In this document: piece after piece, positions 1 through 8,497 of the stretch
Numbering within the stretch: position 1 is the first letter of the stretch
How the letters are laid out: each line of letters starts with the position of its first letter
From: Pelagomonas calceolata
Lineage: Eukaryota > Sar > Pelagophyceae > Pelagomonadales > Pelagomonadaceae
Direction: 5' to 3'
Assembly (NCBI GenBank): GCA_918797485.1
Contig: CAKKNE010000004.1
Span: 4,588,001-4,652,000, forward strand
DNA length: 64,000 nucleotides
Notes under the pieces: model-generated
Seen by the model: only the letters and a program-made list of their open reading frames with translations
The model's database searches: none
Told to the model about the DNA's origin: nothing
Translations under genes and position numbers: made by a program

Positions 1-184
1 GCCAGCGCTATTGCTATTGCAAGCTGCATGGCAAAAGGCTGCGTCTGCAGCGTCGAAGGCGTGCAAGTGTGCTGACACACGTCGCCGGCGTGAAGCTGTG
101 GTCTTGAACAGCACGGGGCTAGTGCGTAACGGGTATTTTATGCAGCTATGCAGCTCCAATTGCCAATTGCCCACGCCGCACCGA

Positions 185-208
185 GCTAGCGGCATGTAAG
201 ACACTAGC
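185..208 (-). promoter_or_regulatory. Class A near-palindromic promoter motif
   Basis: Read on the minus strand it is GCTAGTGTCTTACA, then TG, then CCGCTAGC. It differs from the copy at 2957-2980 by one base. No gene start was identified nearby, so its target is unknown here. Confidence 0.5.
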
Positions 209-825
209 AGAATCGGAACGCACATGCAGCCATTTGAGTACCGTTCGGTTCGCTAATGGTCCAAAGAGATCAATGGGACACGTACCGGGGGCCGAAAAAG
301 GAAATTTTTTAATTCGCGGCCGAGGGCGCCCTACAGTCTATGGCGGCCGCGCCGGTTTAATCCTGTCAATCCGTGGTCCTGAGATCTCCCTGGGGTCGTT
401 TAAGGTGGTACTATACATGGTTAGTCGCCTACGCCGCATGCGCCGCCGCTTCGAGGGATTATCGGCCAATTCTCTCAACACTCCAAGCCATTCGAGCATG
501 AATTACTTGGCAATGGCTTCCAGAGCCCTCGGGGGGCCCAAGCGCCGGCGTATGCGGCGCAGGCTACTACCCACTACCAGACCTACCCCGAGAGGCCTCC
601 AGGAGCCGATCTGCCCCCGAAAAAAGTGTGTAATTTGGGCCCGATGGCGCCCCGTCCCCGTAAAAAACGTCAATTACCCGAGGGCCCCCAGTAGTCGCCG
701 TAGCGGTCTCGTTGGACCCCATACTACCCCAGCGATAGTCAATTACAAGTATATGACATCTACACCACGAGAAGGGTACTTTTGGTTGCCCAGGCTCGGG
801 ACGTGAACATCTTGATCTGGACCTC

Positions 826-1205
826 GCGCAAGTCGGTCGATCATGGAACAAATGATCGCGTTATGATCCATGGTGAAGGTACACGGGCTGCTGGTCGCAG
901 GTCCAGGTCTGAAGCTCGAATTGGCGAGATGTTGGGCCCGCGAGACAGTCGACCCGCGCCGAGCATCTTTGGGTCTCGGAGCAATGTAGTAGCCAATCAG
1001 GCCGGTTATCTGGCCTGTCCCATACCCGAAGCGCCTAGAAAGCAAATGTATTTCACAACTCACCGGTCTGGGGCCAATTCAGTGCCCCGCGTACGCACCG
1101 TCGCCCGCGGAGAACGGGCAAGTCGGTCGATTGTGAATAGAACAACGGCGTTATGGTCCATCTGGATGGTGGCGTCGCTGATACTCGCGGGTCTAGGTTC
1201 TGATG
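826..1205. repeat. Diverged direct repeat, two arms
   Basis: About 826-920 and 1117-1205 are two same-strand copies of a roughly 90-bp unit. Both begin with GCAAGTCGGTCGAT and share a GCGTTATG-TCCAT block about 35 bases in. I judge identity at roughly 70 percent by eye. No terminal inverted repeats or coding capacity are evident. It may be a decayed tandem duplication or fragments of a dispersed repeat. Confidence 0.45.
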
Positions 1206-1512
1206 TCGTTTTCGCAAAAACATGAGGGCGTGAAGTCGACGAATCGCGCGGAGCTTTTGGCGCCCGTTATATATATAGGCAACTGTACTAGCGCTCTAGA
1301 TGGAATCTACCAACAATAAACGGATGGAAACGAACATAAATTCGAGAGTCGTCTAGTAGAATTCTTCTCCCGCCCTCCGAGCGCGGGCCGTCGGCTCCGG
1401 TTCCGTCGATTGTGTATGAAAACTGGGCTGGAGTTGATATGATGTACCATTTGGACGGTAGATGGCGCCGTCGATCGCTGGTGTATTTTGGCGAGCCGCA
1501 AGACATAGTCAT

Positions 1513-1533
1513 CTAGCGCATCGACATACTAGG
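1513..1533 (-). promoter_or_regulatory. Class B near-palindromic motif
   Basis: On the minus strand this reads CTAGTATGTCGATGCGCTAG after a leading C. It is nearly identical to the class B copy at 12644-12664. It lies 120 bp beyond the stop of the minus-strand gene at 1654, so its target is not clear. Confidence 0.4.
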
Positions 1534-1653
1534 ACGCATCTCACGCCGGCGAGGATATGTTCCTGGCCCCTGCCCGTCAACGAATGGCCTCGCGGGCATG
1601 TGTTGAGACCTACCACACCACACGCCATCGACGCGAGGTATAAGACAACCACA

Positions 1654-2760
1654 TTACACTCCTTGCTCCGCAGTAGGCGCTGGGGTCGGTTCCGAAGGAG
1701 GCTCTGCCGCCGGCCCGGCAATGGCTTCCTCCGCCATCTCGCACGCCGTCCGGAACATACCCAGGAACATGCCCGCCTCGGCGAAACCAGCTGAAGCCTC
1801 GAGGATGTCAGGAGAAGGCAGCGGCGGCACGCCCGCCCGTCGCACGGCCGCCGCGACCGCGTCCCGATCCCCGGGCCGGTCCTCCAGCAGGAACCGCAGC
1901 TGGCAGTGTACTACCAAAGCCTCGAGCGCGCTGCCCGCACACATATCGTCGAGGCCCTGGAGCGCGTCCTCGTTTTCGATAGCAGCGTCGAAGGCGCGCC
2001 AGTGCGCGGCGCAGTGAGCCGCGGCCGCGTTCGCCGCGCACGCTCGAGCCACGACCGCGTCCGCATCGTCACTTTTGGAAAGAACGGCAGCAACCGCGCG
2101 CGCCCACGCCGGCACGCCGCGACGAAACGGCGCCAATCGTTGTACGACGTCCTCTCCCACTTCAACGGCGCAGAAGGCCGCCCCCGACAAGTCGCGCGAG
2201 TCGTACGTCAAGGCCTCGCAGCACAGATCCAGAGCCGCGCGCCCCCTGCCTCTTTCTAACTCATCTCGCGCCAAATCAACTAATGATTGCACCCACTTCG
2301 CGCCCTCCTCCACTTGCGAAGCTAACTCGCCGCCATAGCGCTCAAGGGCGTCGAAGCCGACGTCGTGGTGGTCCCGCGTTTTCGCGGCTTCTACTTCCTC
2401 CCAGGGCCGCGCCGCCCCGCGCAGCTTCCAGGTCGACGGGTCCGACCTACGATATGCGGCCTTTTCTTCCTCCGTCCGCTCCGGCGGCGGCGGGATGTAA
2501 TTCCGGAGCCGGTCCCTGCCTCGTTGCACGGCGCGCTCGCACCGCACGCGCTGCATGCGATCCAAGCGCTTCGCGCGGCTCTCGAGCGTGTCCCTTGTTA
2601 ATAGAACGTGGCCGTAGCGCGTCTTCGGCGCTTCATTTTGTATTTCTTCGATCTCCTCCCTGTCCACGGTTTCGGGGCCGCACGCGTTCATGCGCTTCGG
2701 CGTCTTCCAGTTTTGTTTCGCTTTGTGGCGCTGGGTCTTGGAGCGCTTGGATTTGGCCAT
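1654..2760 (-). CDS. Hypothetical basic/helical protein, 368 aa
   Basis: I do not recognise this protein. The ATG at 2758-2760 begins a strongly basic, possibly nucleolar N-terminus (MAKSKRSKTQRHKAKQ). A charged stretch with a PPPPERTEEE segment near residues 90-100 follows, then a long Ala-rich helical region (about 150-340) of TPR-like texture, and a Pro/Glu-rich tail. No signal peptide or membrane segment is visible. The gene is intronless in this reading. It is divergent from the complex I subunit gene at 3180, and a class A motif lies almost midway between the two start codons, suggesting a shared promoter region. The coding call rests on length and amino-acid character. Confidence 0.7.
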   Translation of the reverse strand: MAKSKRSKTQRHKAKQNWKTPKRMNACGPETVDREEIEEIQNEAPKTRYGHVLLTRDTLESRAKRLDRMQRVRCERAVQRGRDRLRNYIPPPPERTEEEKAAYRRSDPSTWKLRGAARPWEEVEAAKTRDHHDVGFDALERYGGELASQVEEGAKWVQSLVDLARDELERGRGRAALDLCCEALTYDSRDLSGAAFCAVEVGEDVVQRLAPFRRGVPAWARAVAAVLSKSDDADAVVARACAANAAAAHCAAHWRAFDAAIENEDALQGLDDMCAGSALEALVVHCQLRFLLEDRPGDRDAVAAAVRRAGVPPLPSPDILEASAGFAEAGMFLGMFRTACEMAEEAIAGPAAEPPSEPTPAPTAEQGV

Positions 2761-2956
2761 TTTTTGACGACGTCGAGCTGTAGTCTTTTATCGCTTGCCT
2801 CAGCAGTGCAGTGTGCAGTGCTAGCTTTTAGCAGTGTCTTGAGCGCTCGGAGCGAAGCAGCGCCGCGTGCTCGATCGATGAGCTACTATGCGTTGGTAAC
2901 ACGGTACGTATGGCGATTGGCACGGCCGCGCCGTCGCTTTTGGTGCTGGCTTGCAG

Positions 2957-2980
2957 GCTAGTGTCTTACAAGCCGCTAGC
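2957..2980 (+). promoter_or_regulatory. Class A promoter motif between divergent genes
   Basis: GCTAGTGTCTTACA, AG, CCGCTAGC. The arms GCTAGTG and CGCTAGC are imperfect inverted repeats. The motif sits about 197 bp from the ATG of the minus-strand gene (2760) and 200 bp from the ATG of the plus-strand gene (3180). Confidence 0.6.
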
Positions 2981-3179
2981 TCGCCATTTTCCCCATCGGC
3001 GTGCAATCGAGCTAAAAACGCGTCGCGCAGCGGCCTAATTGACTCCACGAGACGCCCAAGCCAGGCCAGCAGCCAGCTCGAGCGAAAAACCGCGGCCCGA
3101 AGCCCCCGCGGCCTCGCAAACCACTGAAACCAGACAAGCAGCAAAGAGGCAAAGGGCGAGGACCAGAGGCAAAGCCAGG

Positions 3180-3635
3180 ATGTGGCGCCATGCTTTGAGA
3201 CCGGCGCGCGCCGCCGCCCTGGCGCCATCGACGCGCCGCGCCCCTCAACAACGGCGAAGGATGGGAGGAGGAGGAGAACCGGGCACGCTCTTCGGCGAAA
3301 AGCCCGGCGACGCCCCCCAAGGCTGGGAGCCCATCATCTATTCTTGCTACGCGGCCTGCGCCATCTTGCTCGGCGTGGGCCTCGCGAACAAGCCGACGAC
3401 CTCGATCAACTCCTGGGCCAAAGAGGAAGCGGCCGTCCGTTTGAAGCGCAAGGCCGACGGGGAAGACGTCGAGTACGGCAAGCACTACGCGGACGCGTCG
3501 CGGGGCCTGGGCTGGGAGTCGTACGCCGGCGGCCGCGTGCGCGCCTACTCGCCGACGGTCGGCGGCGCCTTCGACAACCTCCAGAAGTCGCTGACCAAGG
3601 AGATCGGCCAGGCGCCGGTCCGCGAGGAGGAGTAA
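3180..3635 (+). CDS. Mitochondrial complex I subunit ESSS/NDUFB11-like
   Basis: A 151-aa protein that resembles the ESSS (NDUFB11) accessory subunit of NADH:ubiquinone oxidoreductase. Residues 1-28 are Arg/Ala-rich without acidic residues, as in a mitochondrial presequence. A GWEPI segment leads into one membrane span (about residues 50-66, YSCYAACAILLGVGLA). The family-like matrix/IMS tail follows: INSWAKEEAAVRLKRK, comparable to the MKEWSRREAERLVKYR region of animal NDUFB11. I chose the ATG at 3180 because it gives this presequence; an in-frame upstream ATG at 3039 would add 47 residues. It would act in the inner-membrane arm of complex I. Its 3' end lies 7 bp from the convergent coiled-coil gene. 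Confidence 0.7.
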   Translation: MWRHALRPARAAALAPSTRRAPQQRRRMGGGGEPGTLFGEKPGDAPQGWEPIIYSCYAACAILLGVGLANKPTTSINSWAKEEAAVRLKRKADGEDVEYGKHYADASRGLGWESYAGGRVRAYSPTVGGAFDNLQKSLTKEIGQAPVREEE

Positions 3636-3642
3636 CTGTAAA

Positions 3643-4719
3643 CTAACTTATCATGTCGAGCATGGCCTGCGTTTGGGCCGACGATTTCCGCCTCTGATCA
3701 AGCTTGCCGGGCTTCCGCCGCCGCGACGGCACGGGCGGCGGCGACGCGGCGATGCCGTGGGTCTCTAGTCGCTCTTTCAATTGAATATTGTTCTCCTTGA
3801 GCTTGACGAACTGCTGGAAGCGCGGGCCCCGCGGCAGGGCCCGCAGCGCCTCCATCTCCTCAGTAAGACGGGCGACTTCCTCGGCAAGTTCCGCGTTCCG
3901 CCTCTCGAGTTCAGCAACGCGCGCCTCGGACGCGCTCAGTCTCAATGATGCCTCCTTGTTGGACAATTCAGCGGCAGCAACGGCGAGCCGCAACCGCTCG
4001 GCCAGGCCCATCTTCTTCCGCTGTTCCAAAGCAGCGGCCGCGTCGCGCTCCTCTGCTGCTTTTTTAGCTTCGTCGGCGGCCTTGCGAAACTGGTCGGCGA
4101 GCCGCTTTGCTTGTAGCGCCTTGGCCTCGGCCTCTCCACTCTGCCCGTTCAGCTTCGACAGCGCGGCCTCGGCCTTCTCCCGTCTTTTCTTCTGCGCCGC
4201 CGCGTCCCGACAGTATTGCGCTTCTCGTCTTTCGGAAGCCTCGGCGCGCAGTTCCAACTCGCGCAATTTCTCGTTCAATTCACTCCGCTCGTGGTCGGCC
4301 CGTCTCTGTAATTTCATGGCCTCGGCGCGCGCCGCCTCGGCGGCCGCGCCCGCGCTCGCGACGGCCGCGGCACATTCGGCGCCCGCTCGGGCCAGCGCGT
4401 CGGCCGCCTCCCTCCTCTGGTCCTCGGCGCTTAACCGAGCCTGCCGCTCCGCTTCGAGAGTTTCGTTCGCGACGCGACCTTCCGCCTTGGCCCGCTGTTC
4501 TTTTGCTGAAGCTTCGAAGGCCCGCGCTTGCGCGGACAGCGTCGTGAGGGCGTCCTCGAGCTCCTCTATTCGTATGTCTCTTGCCTCCACCGCCGACTCT
4601 AGTTTGCGCTGGGCCGCCTCGGCGCTATTCGTGCGCTCGAGCGCGGTCGCGTGGTCCCTCTGCAGGATGCCGTGGGCCTCGGCCAGGCGGGCGAGCTTGT
4701 AGCGGGGGTCGCTGGCCAT
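3643..4719 (-). CDS. Coiled-coil protein, 358 aa
   Basis: Almost the whole protein from about residue 5 to 310 is Ala/Glu/Arg/Lys-rich heptad sequence typical of a long parallel coiled coil. The tail is Pro- and Lys/Arg-rich (SPPPVPSRRRKPGK). The start chosen is the ATG at 4717-4719 (MASDPRYKL); upstream codons remain open to about 4815 but look like leader sequence and nearly reach the promoter motif at 4838. There is no signal peptide or membrane span. Coiled-coil similarity alone does not identify it; a structural, centrosomal or flagellar role is possible. Confidence 0.7.
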   Translation of the reverse strand: MASDPRYKLARLAEAHGILQRDHATALERTNSAEAAQRKLESAVEARDIRIEELEDALTTLSAQARAFEASAKEQRAKAEGRVANETLEAERQARLSAEDQRREAADALARAGAECAAAVASAGAAAEAARAEAMKLQRRADHERSELNEKLRELELRAEASERREAQYCRDAAAQKKRREKAEAALSKLNGQSGEAEAKALQAKRLADQFRKAADEAKKAAEERDAAAALEQRKKMGLAERLRLAVAAAELSNKEASLRLSASEARVAELERRNAELAEEVARLTEEMEALRALPRGPRFQQFVKLKENNIQLKERLETHGIAASPPPVPSRRRKPGKLDQRRKSSAQTQAMLDMIS

Positions 4720-4837
4720 AATGCCTGCCGGAGCGATGGGCGGGGGCGCCGGGCGGCTCCCGGGAAAGTTCCTTGCGTCCACGAGGCGCCAACGACGCCT
4801 TCTTGGGCAGCCCAATCTGGCAGCCCACCGGCGCTTT

Positions 4838-4862
4838 GCTAGAGTCTTTACGGGCCGCTAGC
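4838..4862 (+). promoter_or_regulatory. Class A promoter motif (variant)
   Basis: GCTAGAGTCTTTAC, GGG, CCGCTAGC. One base longer than the common form. It lies 119 bp upstream of the minus-strand ATG at 4719 and 186 bp upstream of the plus-strand ATG at 5048, between divergent genes. Confidence 0.5.
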
Positions 4863-5047
4863 TGCGCAAGTCTGCAGCCCCCCCGGGCTGTTCGGGCAGC
4901 CCCGCGGCGCGCCGGCCACGCGCACGATCGGTTTCCAGCCGCAGGAGCCGGCGCGACGACCGCTCTTGCTCCAATTCTGCCAGGGAGGCCCTTGTGTGTG
5001 GCACACACCACCAGACGCCGGCCGCAGCGCTCGAAGCGCTCGCAGCG

Positions 5048-5323
5048 ATGGCGCGAGCGATGCGCCGCCGAAGCACGAGCCGCGGCGCGAACCTCGCGGC
5101 CTGGCTCTACACGTTCGGCGCCGTCGCGATCCTCGCGGCGTCGACGGGCCTCGGCGACCACTCGGTCGTCGAGTTCCTGTCGGCCTTCAGCCAGTTCTTC
5201 TCCTTCGCCGCGTGGGGCTACTTCGCGTACCGCGTCGCGCGCTGGTTCCTGCCGACGGTCGCGGGCGTGCGGAGGCCGCCGCCGCCGCGCGGCGACGAGG
5301 CGGACGAGAGGTATTATGATTAA
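5048..5323 (+). CDS. Small two-span membrane protein, 91 aa
   Basis: Not recognised. After a basic start (MARAMRRRS) there are two hydrophobic stretches: about residues 15-34 (AAWLYTFGAVAILAAST) and 45-68 (SAFSQFFSFAAWGYFAYRVA). A short Pro/Arg-rich acidic tail follows. The ATG at 5048 is the first one giving this topology. The gene is convergent with the U-box gene, whose stop lies 39 bp away. Confidence 0.55.
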   Translation: MARAMRRRSTSRGANLAAWLYTFGAVAILAASTGLGDHSVVEFLSAFSQFFSFAAWGYFAYRVARWFLPTVAGVRRPPPPRGDEADERYYD

Positions 5324-5361
5324 CAAGTATTAGTGTGTGACAATATAATACACTTAGGACA

Positions 5362-8163
5362 TCAGTCCGCGGCGCGCCCGCGGTGCTCCTCGAGCAGCGC
5401 CGCGATCAGCTTCTTCGCCATGTGGTTTGGCACGAGTTGCGTGGTCTCGAGCGGCTCGTTCGTCGCGGGCGAGGTCCCTCGGCCCGTCGCGAGCCACTGT
5501 TCGATCGCCACGCGCTCGTAGGTATGGCCGTCGCCGACGCACATAACCGGATCCTTCATTATTTCGCAAGTGATGCTGCAGCAGAGATCTTCCGGCAGCT
5601 CCCTAATTCGCAAACGGGATATCTCAGCCCGGTGTTCCCGCAACTCTTCCTCTAGAACGGACTGGTGCTTCGCGACGTTATCCAAAACTTCTTCGGCCTC
5701 GAGCTTCTTCGTCTTCGCCGCGGAGTGCGCCGCTCCCAGTATGGTCAGGCACGTCATTTGCGAGACGCCTAAGCCAATGAGGTCCGCAGGGTCGAGGTCG
5801 GGGAGATACTCATCGTTGATCTCCTCCGCTTCGAAGATTGGTAAGAGATGAGGCTCGCCGAGGTGCTCGAGGACGCGCGCGACGATCTCGAAGCCCTCGG
5901 GCGCGGCGGGCGGCTCCTCCTTCGACTCCTCGCGGCCCACGGGCTCCTCCGTTTTTTCCTCGGACGCCGCTGCCCAGGCCGCCATTGCTTGTAGGGAATC
6001 CAGGTTCTCGCGCTCCCACGATTCCCGCTCGCGCGCTTCCCGCTCGCGCGCCGCCGCCGCTTCGCGATCGAGCGCCGCTCGCGCCGCTTCCGCCGCGGCC
6101 TCACGGTCCCGCACTTCCTGCTCGCGCGCCGCCGCGGCCTCGCGCTCCCGCTTTTCGTCTTCGCGCGCGCGTGCGGCGGCCGCCTCGCGACTCCGCGCGG
6201 CTTCCGCGGCTTCCGCAGCGGCCTTGCGATCCAGCCTCACTTGCTCGCGCACCGCGGCCTCGGGCTCCGGCGCCGTTGATTCCAGCGCCGGCTCCTGCAC
6301 GTCGCGTGCGCGCGTCGCGTCGCGTCGCCGGCCGCGATGGGCTCGCCGGCGGACTCCCGAGCGTTCGTCGCGCTTCGACGCCCGCGCGCGGGCCGCCGCT
6401 TCGCGTTCGGCCTCCAACTCCAGCTCGCGCTCGAGTTCTCTGGCGGCACGCTCGGCGGCCGGTTTGCTGACGAACAGATAAGCGACGGAGAGCACGCCCA
6501 AGAGCACGACGCCGAAGGTGACCAGTAACATGGTCCGGCCCTTCTTAATCCGATCGTGGCGGGCGAGGAGCTCCGCCACTCTAGTATGCCCTTTCATCTT
6601 GGCGAGGTCAAAAATGGACCCGCCTCCGTTGAGGGGGGCTCTGACGTCGGCGCCGGCGTCGATAAGGAGTCGAACAATGTCCTCGTGTCCTTCACCGGCG
6701 GCGTAGTAGAGCGCGGTTTTTGTCTCACTCGACCCGCCGTCCGGGTCCGCGCCGGCGCGGATGAGCGCGCGAACGAGTTCCGTCCGGCCGTAAAGCGCAG
6801 GGATGTGCAGCGGATGCGTCCCACCATCGGACAAGGCGTTGACGTCGTAGCCCAGCGCCACCAAAGGCTCGACCACTCCGGCCTCGTCGCCGAGTTCGCC
6901 GATATAGTGGAGGGGAAATGGGTGCAGGCGCAATGTCTCAAGAGCTGCGTCGAGGCGCTCGCGGGAAAAGCGGCCCTCCGCGACGACTTTCTCGAGGCGG
7001 CCGATGAAGTCGAGGTACGGCTCGCAGCCTTTCGCGAGTCTTTTGTCGGCGCCGTGACTCACGAACAGGCCGATGAGGTCCCTTCTATCCTCGGCGCATG
7101 CGAACGCAAGGGAGGTCATTGCGTCTTCGCCGGTAGGCTCGTCAATGTTGGCGCCTCGGTCGAGGAACGAATCGGCGAGAGTAAGCGCGGTTAAGCCGTC
7201 ATGCCCTTCCTCTATTAATCTTGAATACACGTGCCGAAAGTCAATCTCTCCTACGGTAAAAGCGTGGCCGTTCTCCTCTGCGATTTCCGCGGGGAGGACG
7301 CCGTCCTTGTTCCCGATCGTGGCGTCGGCGCCCAGCCAAGTCAGGAACTCGACGAAGGCGTGACTACCGCGTGAAGCAGCTATAAATAGTAAGGTCCGCC
7401 CGTTGTGGTCTCGCGCGTCGAGGTCCGCTCCCCCTTGGTACAAAGCCACAAGGCAGCCCGCTGACCATTCAGCGACGGGTAGTCCAACAGTTAAACAGTG
7501 AAGCGCCGTAAATCCTCCGCCCACCCGCTGAGACGGCTTGGACGGCTTCGCTCCTGCTTTTATGAGCTTTTTTACCAATTCGACGTTACCTTGATTCGCA
7601 GCGGTCGCGAGTGGGGTCCAACCCCCGGTGCTGATGATACTCAGGTCCGCACCGAGGTCAATCAGGGCGCGTGCGGTATTGCTGTGGCCATGACGCAAAG
7701 CCAGCACCAACGGAGTCTTCACATCGTCCGAAGAAGGGCCTTCAACTGGGTCGATCTTAGCCCCTCCGTCGCGAACCAACTGCCGCACAATGTCCACGCG
7801 GCCCCATTGCGCCGCGACGTGTAGCACCGTCACCGGGCCCGTTGGCGCGCTGGGTAAAAGTCGGGCGTTCGCGTCCGCACCCAGTCGCAAAAGGTCTCGG
7901 ACCGCGCCGGCTTCCCCTTGCTGCGCGGCCAGGTGCAGCGGTCGGTAGCCCTGGTGATCGATGTGAAATTCCAAGTCCTTGTAGTTGATCGCCCGAGCAA
8001 GCTGGCTCCTGGCGCTTGTACGGGCCTCATCGAGGAACTTCTGCTGTGCCGGAGGGAGGGGATCGTCTTTAGTAAAATCCAACTCGTGCAGGCGGGGAGG
8101 CGCGTCGTCGACTTGCAGCGCGCGCACGTAGACGGCGGCCGCGGCCCAGACGAGGAGCCGCAT
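5362..8163 (-). CDS. Ankyrin / TM / coiled-coil / SAM / U-box ubiquitin ligase
   Basis: A 933-aa protein with a rare arrangement. Residues 1-16 form a signal peptide. Ankyrin repeats run from about 68 to 540 (GYRPLHLAAQQGEAGAVRDL, GGWTPLATAANQGNVELVKK). A membrane span lies at 545-565 (MLLVTFGVVLLGVLSVAYLF). A Glu/Arg/Ala coiled coil covers about 569-725, a SAM domain 758-817 (VARVLEHLGEPHLLPIFEAE) and a C-terminal U-box 854-925 (CCSITCEIMKDPVMCVGDGH, YERVAIEQWL). U-boxes recruit E2 enzymes. The topology predicts lumenal or extracellular ankyrins and cytosolic SAM/U-box, so a membrane E3 ligase is likely. The Arg-rich patch at about 604-622 (plus-strand 6298-6355) is compositionally like local introns and could be a retained in-frame intron, but no clean target duplication was found. 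Confidence 0.85.
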   Translation of the reverse strand: MRLLVWAAAAVYVRALQVDDAPPRLHELDFTKDDPLPPAQQKFLDEARTSARSQLARAINYKDLEFHIDHQGYRPLHLAAQQGEAGAVRDLLRLGADANARLLPSAPTGPVTVLHVAAQWGRVDIVRQLVRDGGAKIDPVEGPSSDDVKTPLVLALRHGHSNTARALIDLGADLSIISTGGWTPLATAANQGNVELVKKLIKAGAKPSKPSQRVGGGFTALHCLTVGLPVAEWSAGCLVALYQGGADLDARDHNGRTLLFIAASRGSHAFVEFLTWLGADATIGNKDGVLPAEIAEENGHAFTVGEIDFRHVYSRLIEEGHDGLTALTLADSFLDRGANIDEPTGEDAMTSLAFACAEDRRDLIGLFVSHGADKRLAKGCEPYLDFIGRLEKVVAEGRFSRERLDAALETLRLHPFPLHYIGELGDEAGVVEPLVALGYDVNALSDGGTHPLHIPALYGRTELVRALIRAGADPDGGSSETKTALYYAAGEGHEDIVRLLIDAGADVRAPLNGGGSIFDLAKMKGHTRVAELLARHDRIKKGRTMLLVTFGVVLLGVLSVAYLFVSKPAAERAARELERELELEAEREAAARARASKRDERSGVRRRAHRGRRRDATRARDVQEPALESTAPEPEAAVREQVRLDRKAAAEAAEAARSREAAAARAREDEKREREAAAAREQEVRDREAAAEAARAALDREAAAAREREARERESWERENLDSLQAMAAWAAASEEKTEEPVGREESKEEPPAAPEGFEIVARVLEHLGEPHLLPIFEAEEINDEYLPDLDPADLIGLGVSQMTCLTILGAAHSAAKTKKLEAEEVLDNVAKHQSVLEEELREHRAEISRLRIRELPEDLCCSITCEIMKDPVMCVGDGHTYERVAIEQWLATGRGTSPATNEPLETTQLVPNHMAKKLIAALLEEHRGRAAD

Positions 8164-8497
8164 TTTCCGCCGACTTGTTTTGACGCGCGACGCGAAGTAG
8201 CGATGCGCGGGTAGCAGCGCGTACGACGCAGAGCAAGTTGTGCCTTTTGGAGGCCCCCAGCAAAATGCCTCTTGCGGCGGTTATCGATACCAAAAAGACG
8301 GGTTTGCAGCACGCAGCGCTCAAAAGTGAACGACAAATACGCCGCGCTGAGTCTTGCGCGACGACAGGCGCCTCCGTGGGGCGGGTCGTCTCGACGACCT
8401 GTTTGCTAGTGTCTCACACCGCTAGCTGCGCCGTCGACGCGAGCCTCCTGAAAACTATGATTCAGCACTCCTTACGCGCAGGAGAAAAGAAGAGAAG
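8164..8497. promoter_or_regulatory. Intergenic region with a class A motif
   Basis: This stretch lies between the ATG of the ankyrin/U-box gene and the stop codon of the GTPBP1-like gene, both on the minus strand. A 22-bp class A motif occupies 8405-8426 (GCTAGTGTCTCACA followed directly by CCGCTAGC), about 240 bp upstream of the ankyrin gene ATG. No other feature was seen. Confidence 0.5.

Larger units (their letters stand above)
1..1653. other. Gene-poor left edge
   Basis: No reading frame here has convincing protein character. The longest (234-806, plus) is Arg/Pro-rich, begins only after other plausible starts, and resembles no family I know. The stretch contains one class A promoter-like motif (185-208), one class B motif (1513-1533), a diverged direct repeat (826-920 and 1117-1205) and a TATA-rich tract near 1266-1280. 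It may be intergenic DNA, an untranslated region, or a decayed gene or repeat. Confidence 0.5.

Noticed and set aside
234-806. 190-residue open frame at the left edge
   Set aside because: Arg/Pro-rich, no family resemblance, overlapped by equally long frames on the other strand, and no promoter or splice support.
4990-5013. Palindrome around TGTGTGGCACACA, like the introner ends
   Set aside because: The two halves face each other without an element between them, there is no flanking 8-bp duplicate, and it lies in 5' leader sequence.
6250-6360. Possible in-frame intron in the ankyrin/U-box gene
   Set aside because: Composition resembles other introns and a GT...CAG pair exists, but no flanking duplicate or end repeat supports it, so it is left as coding.
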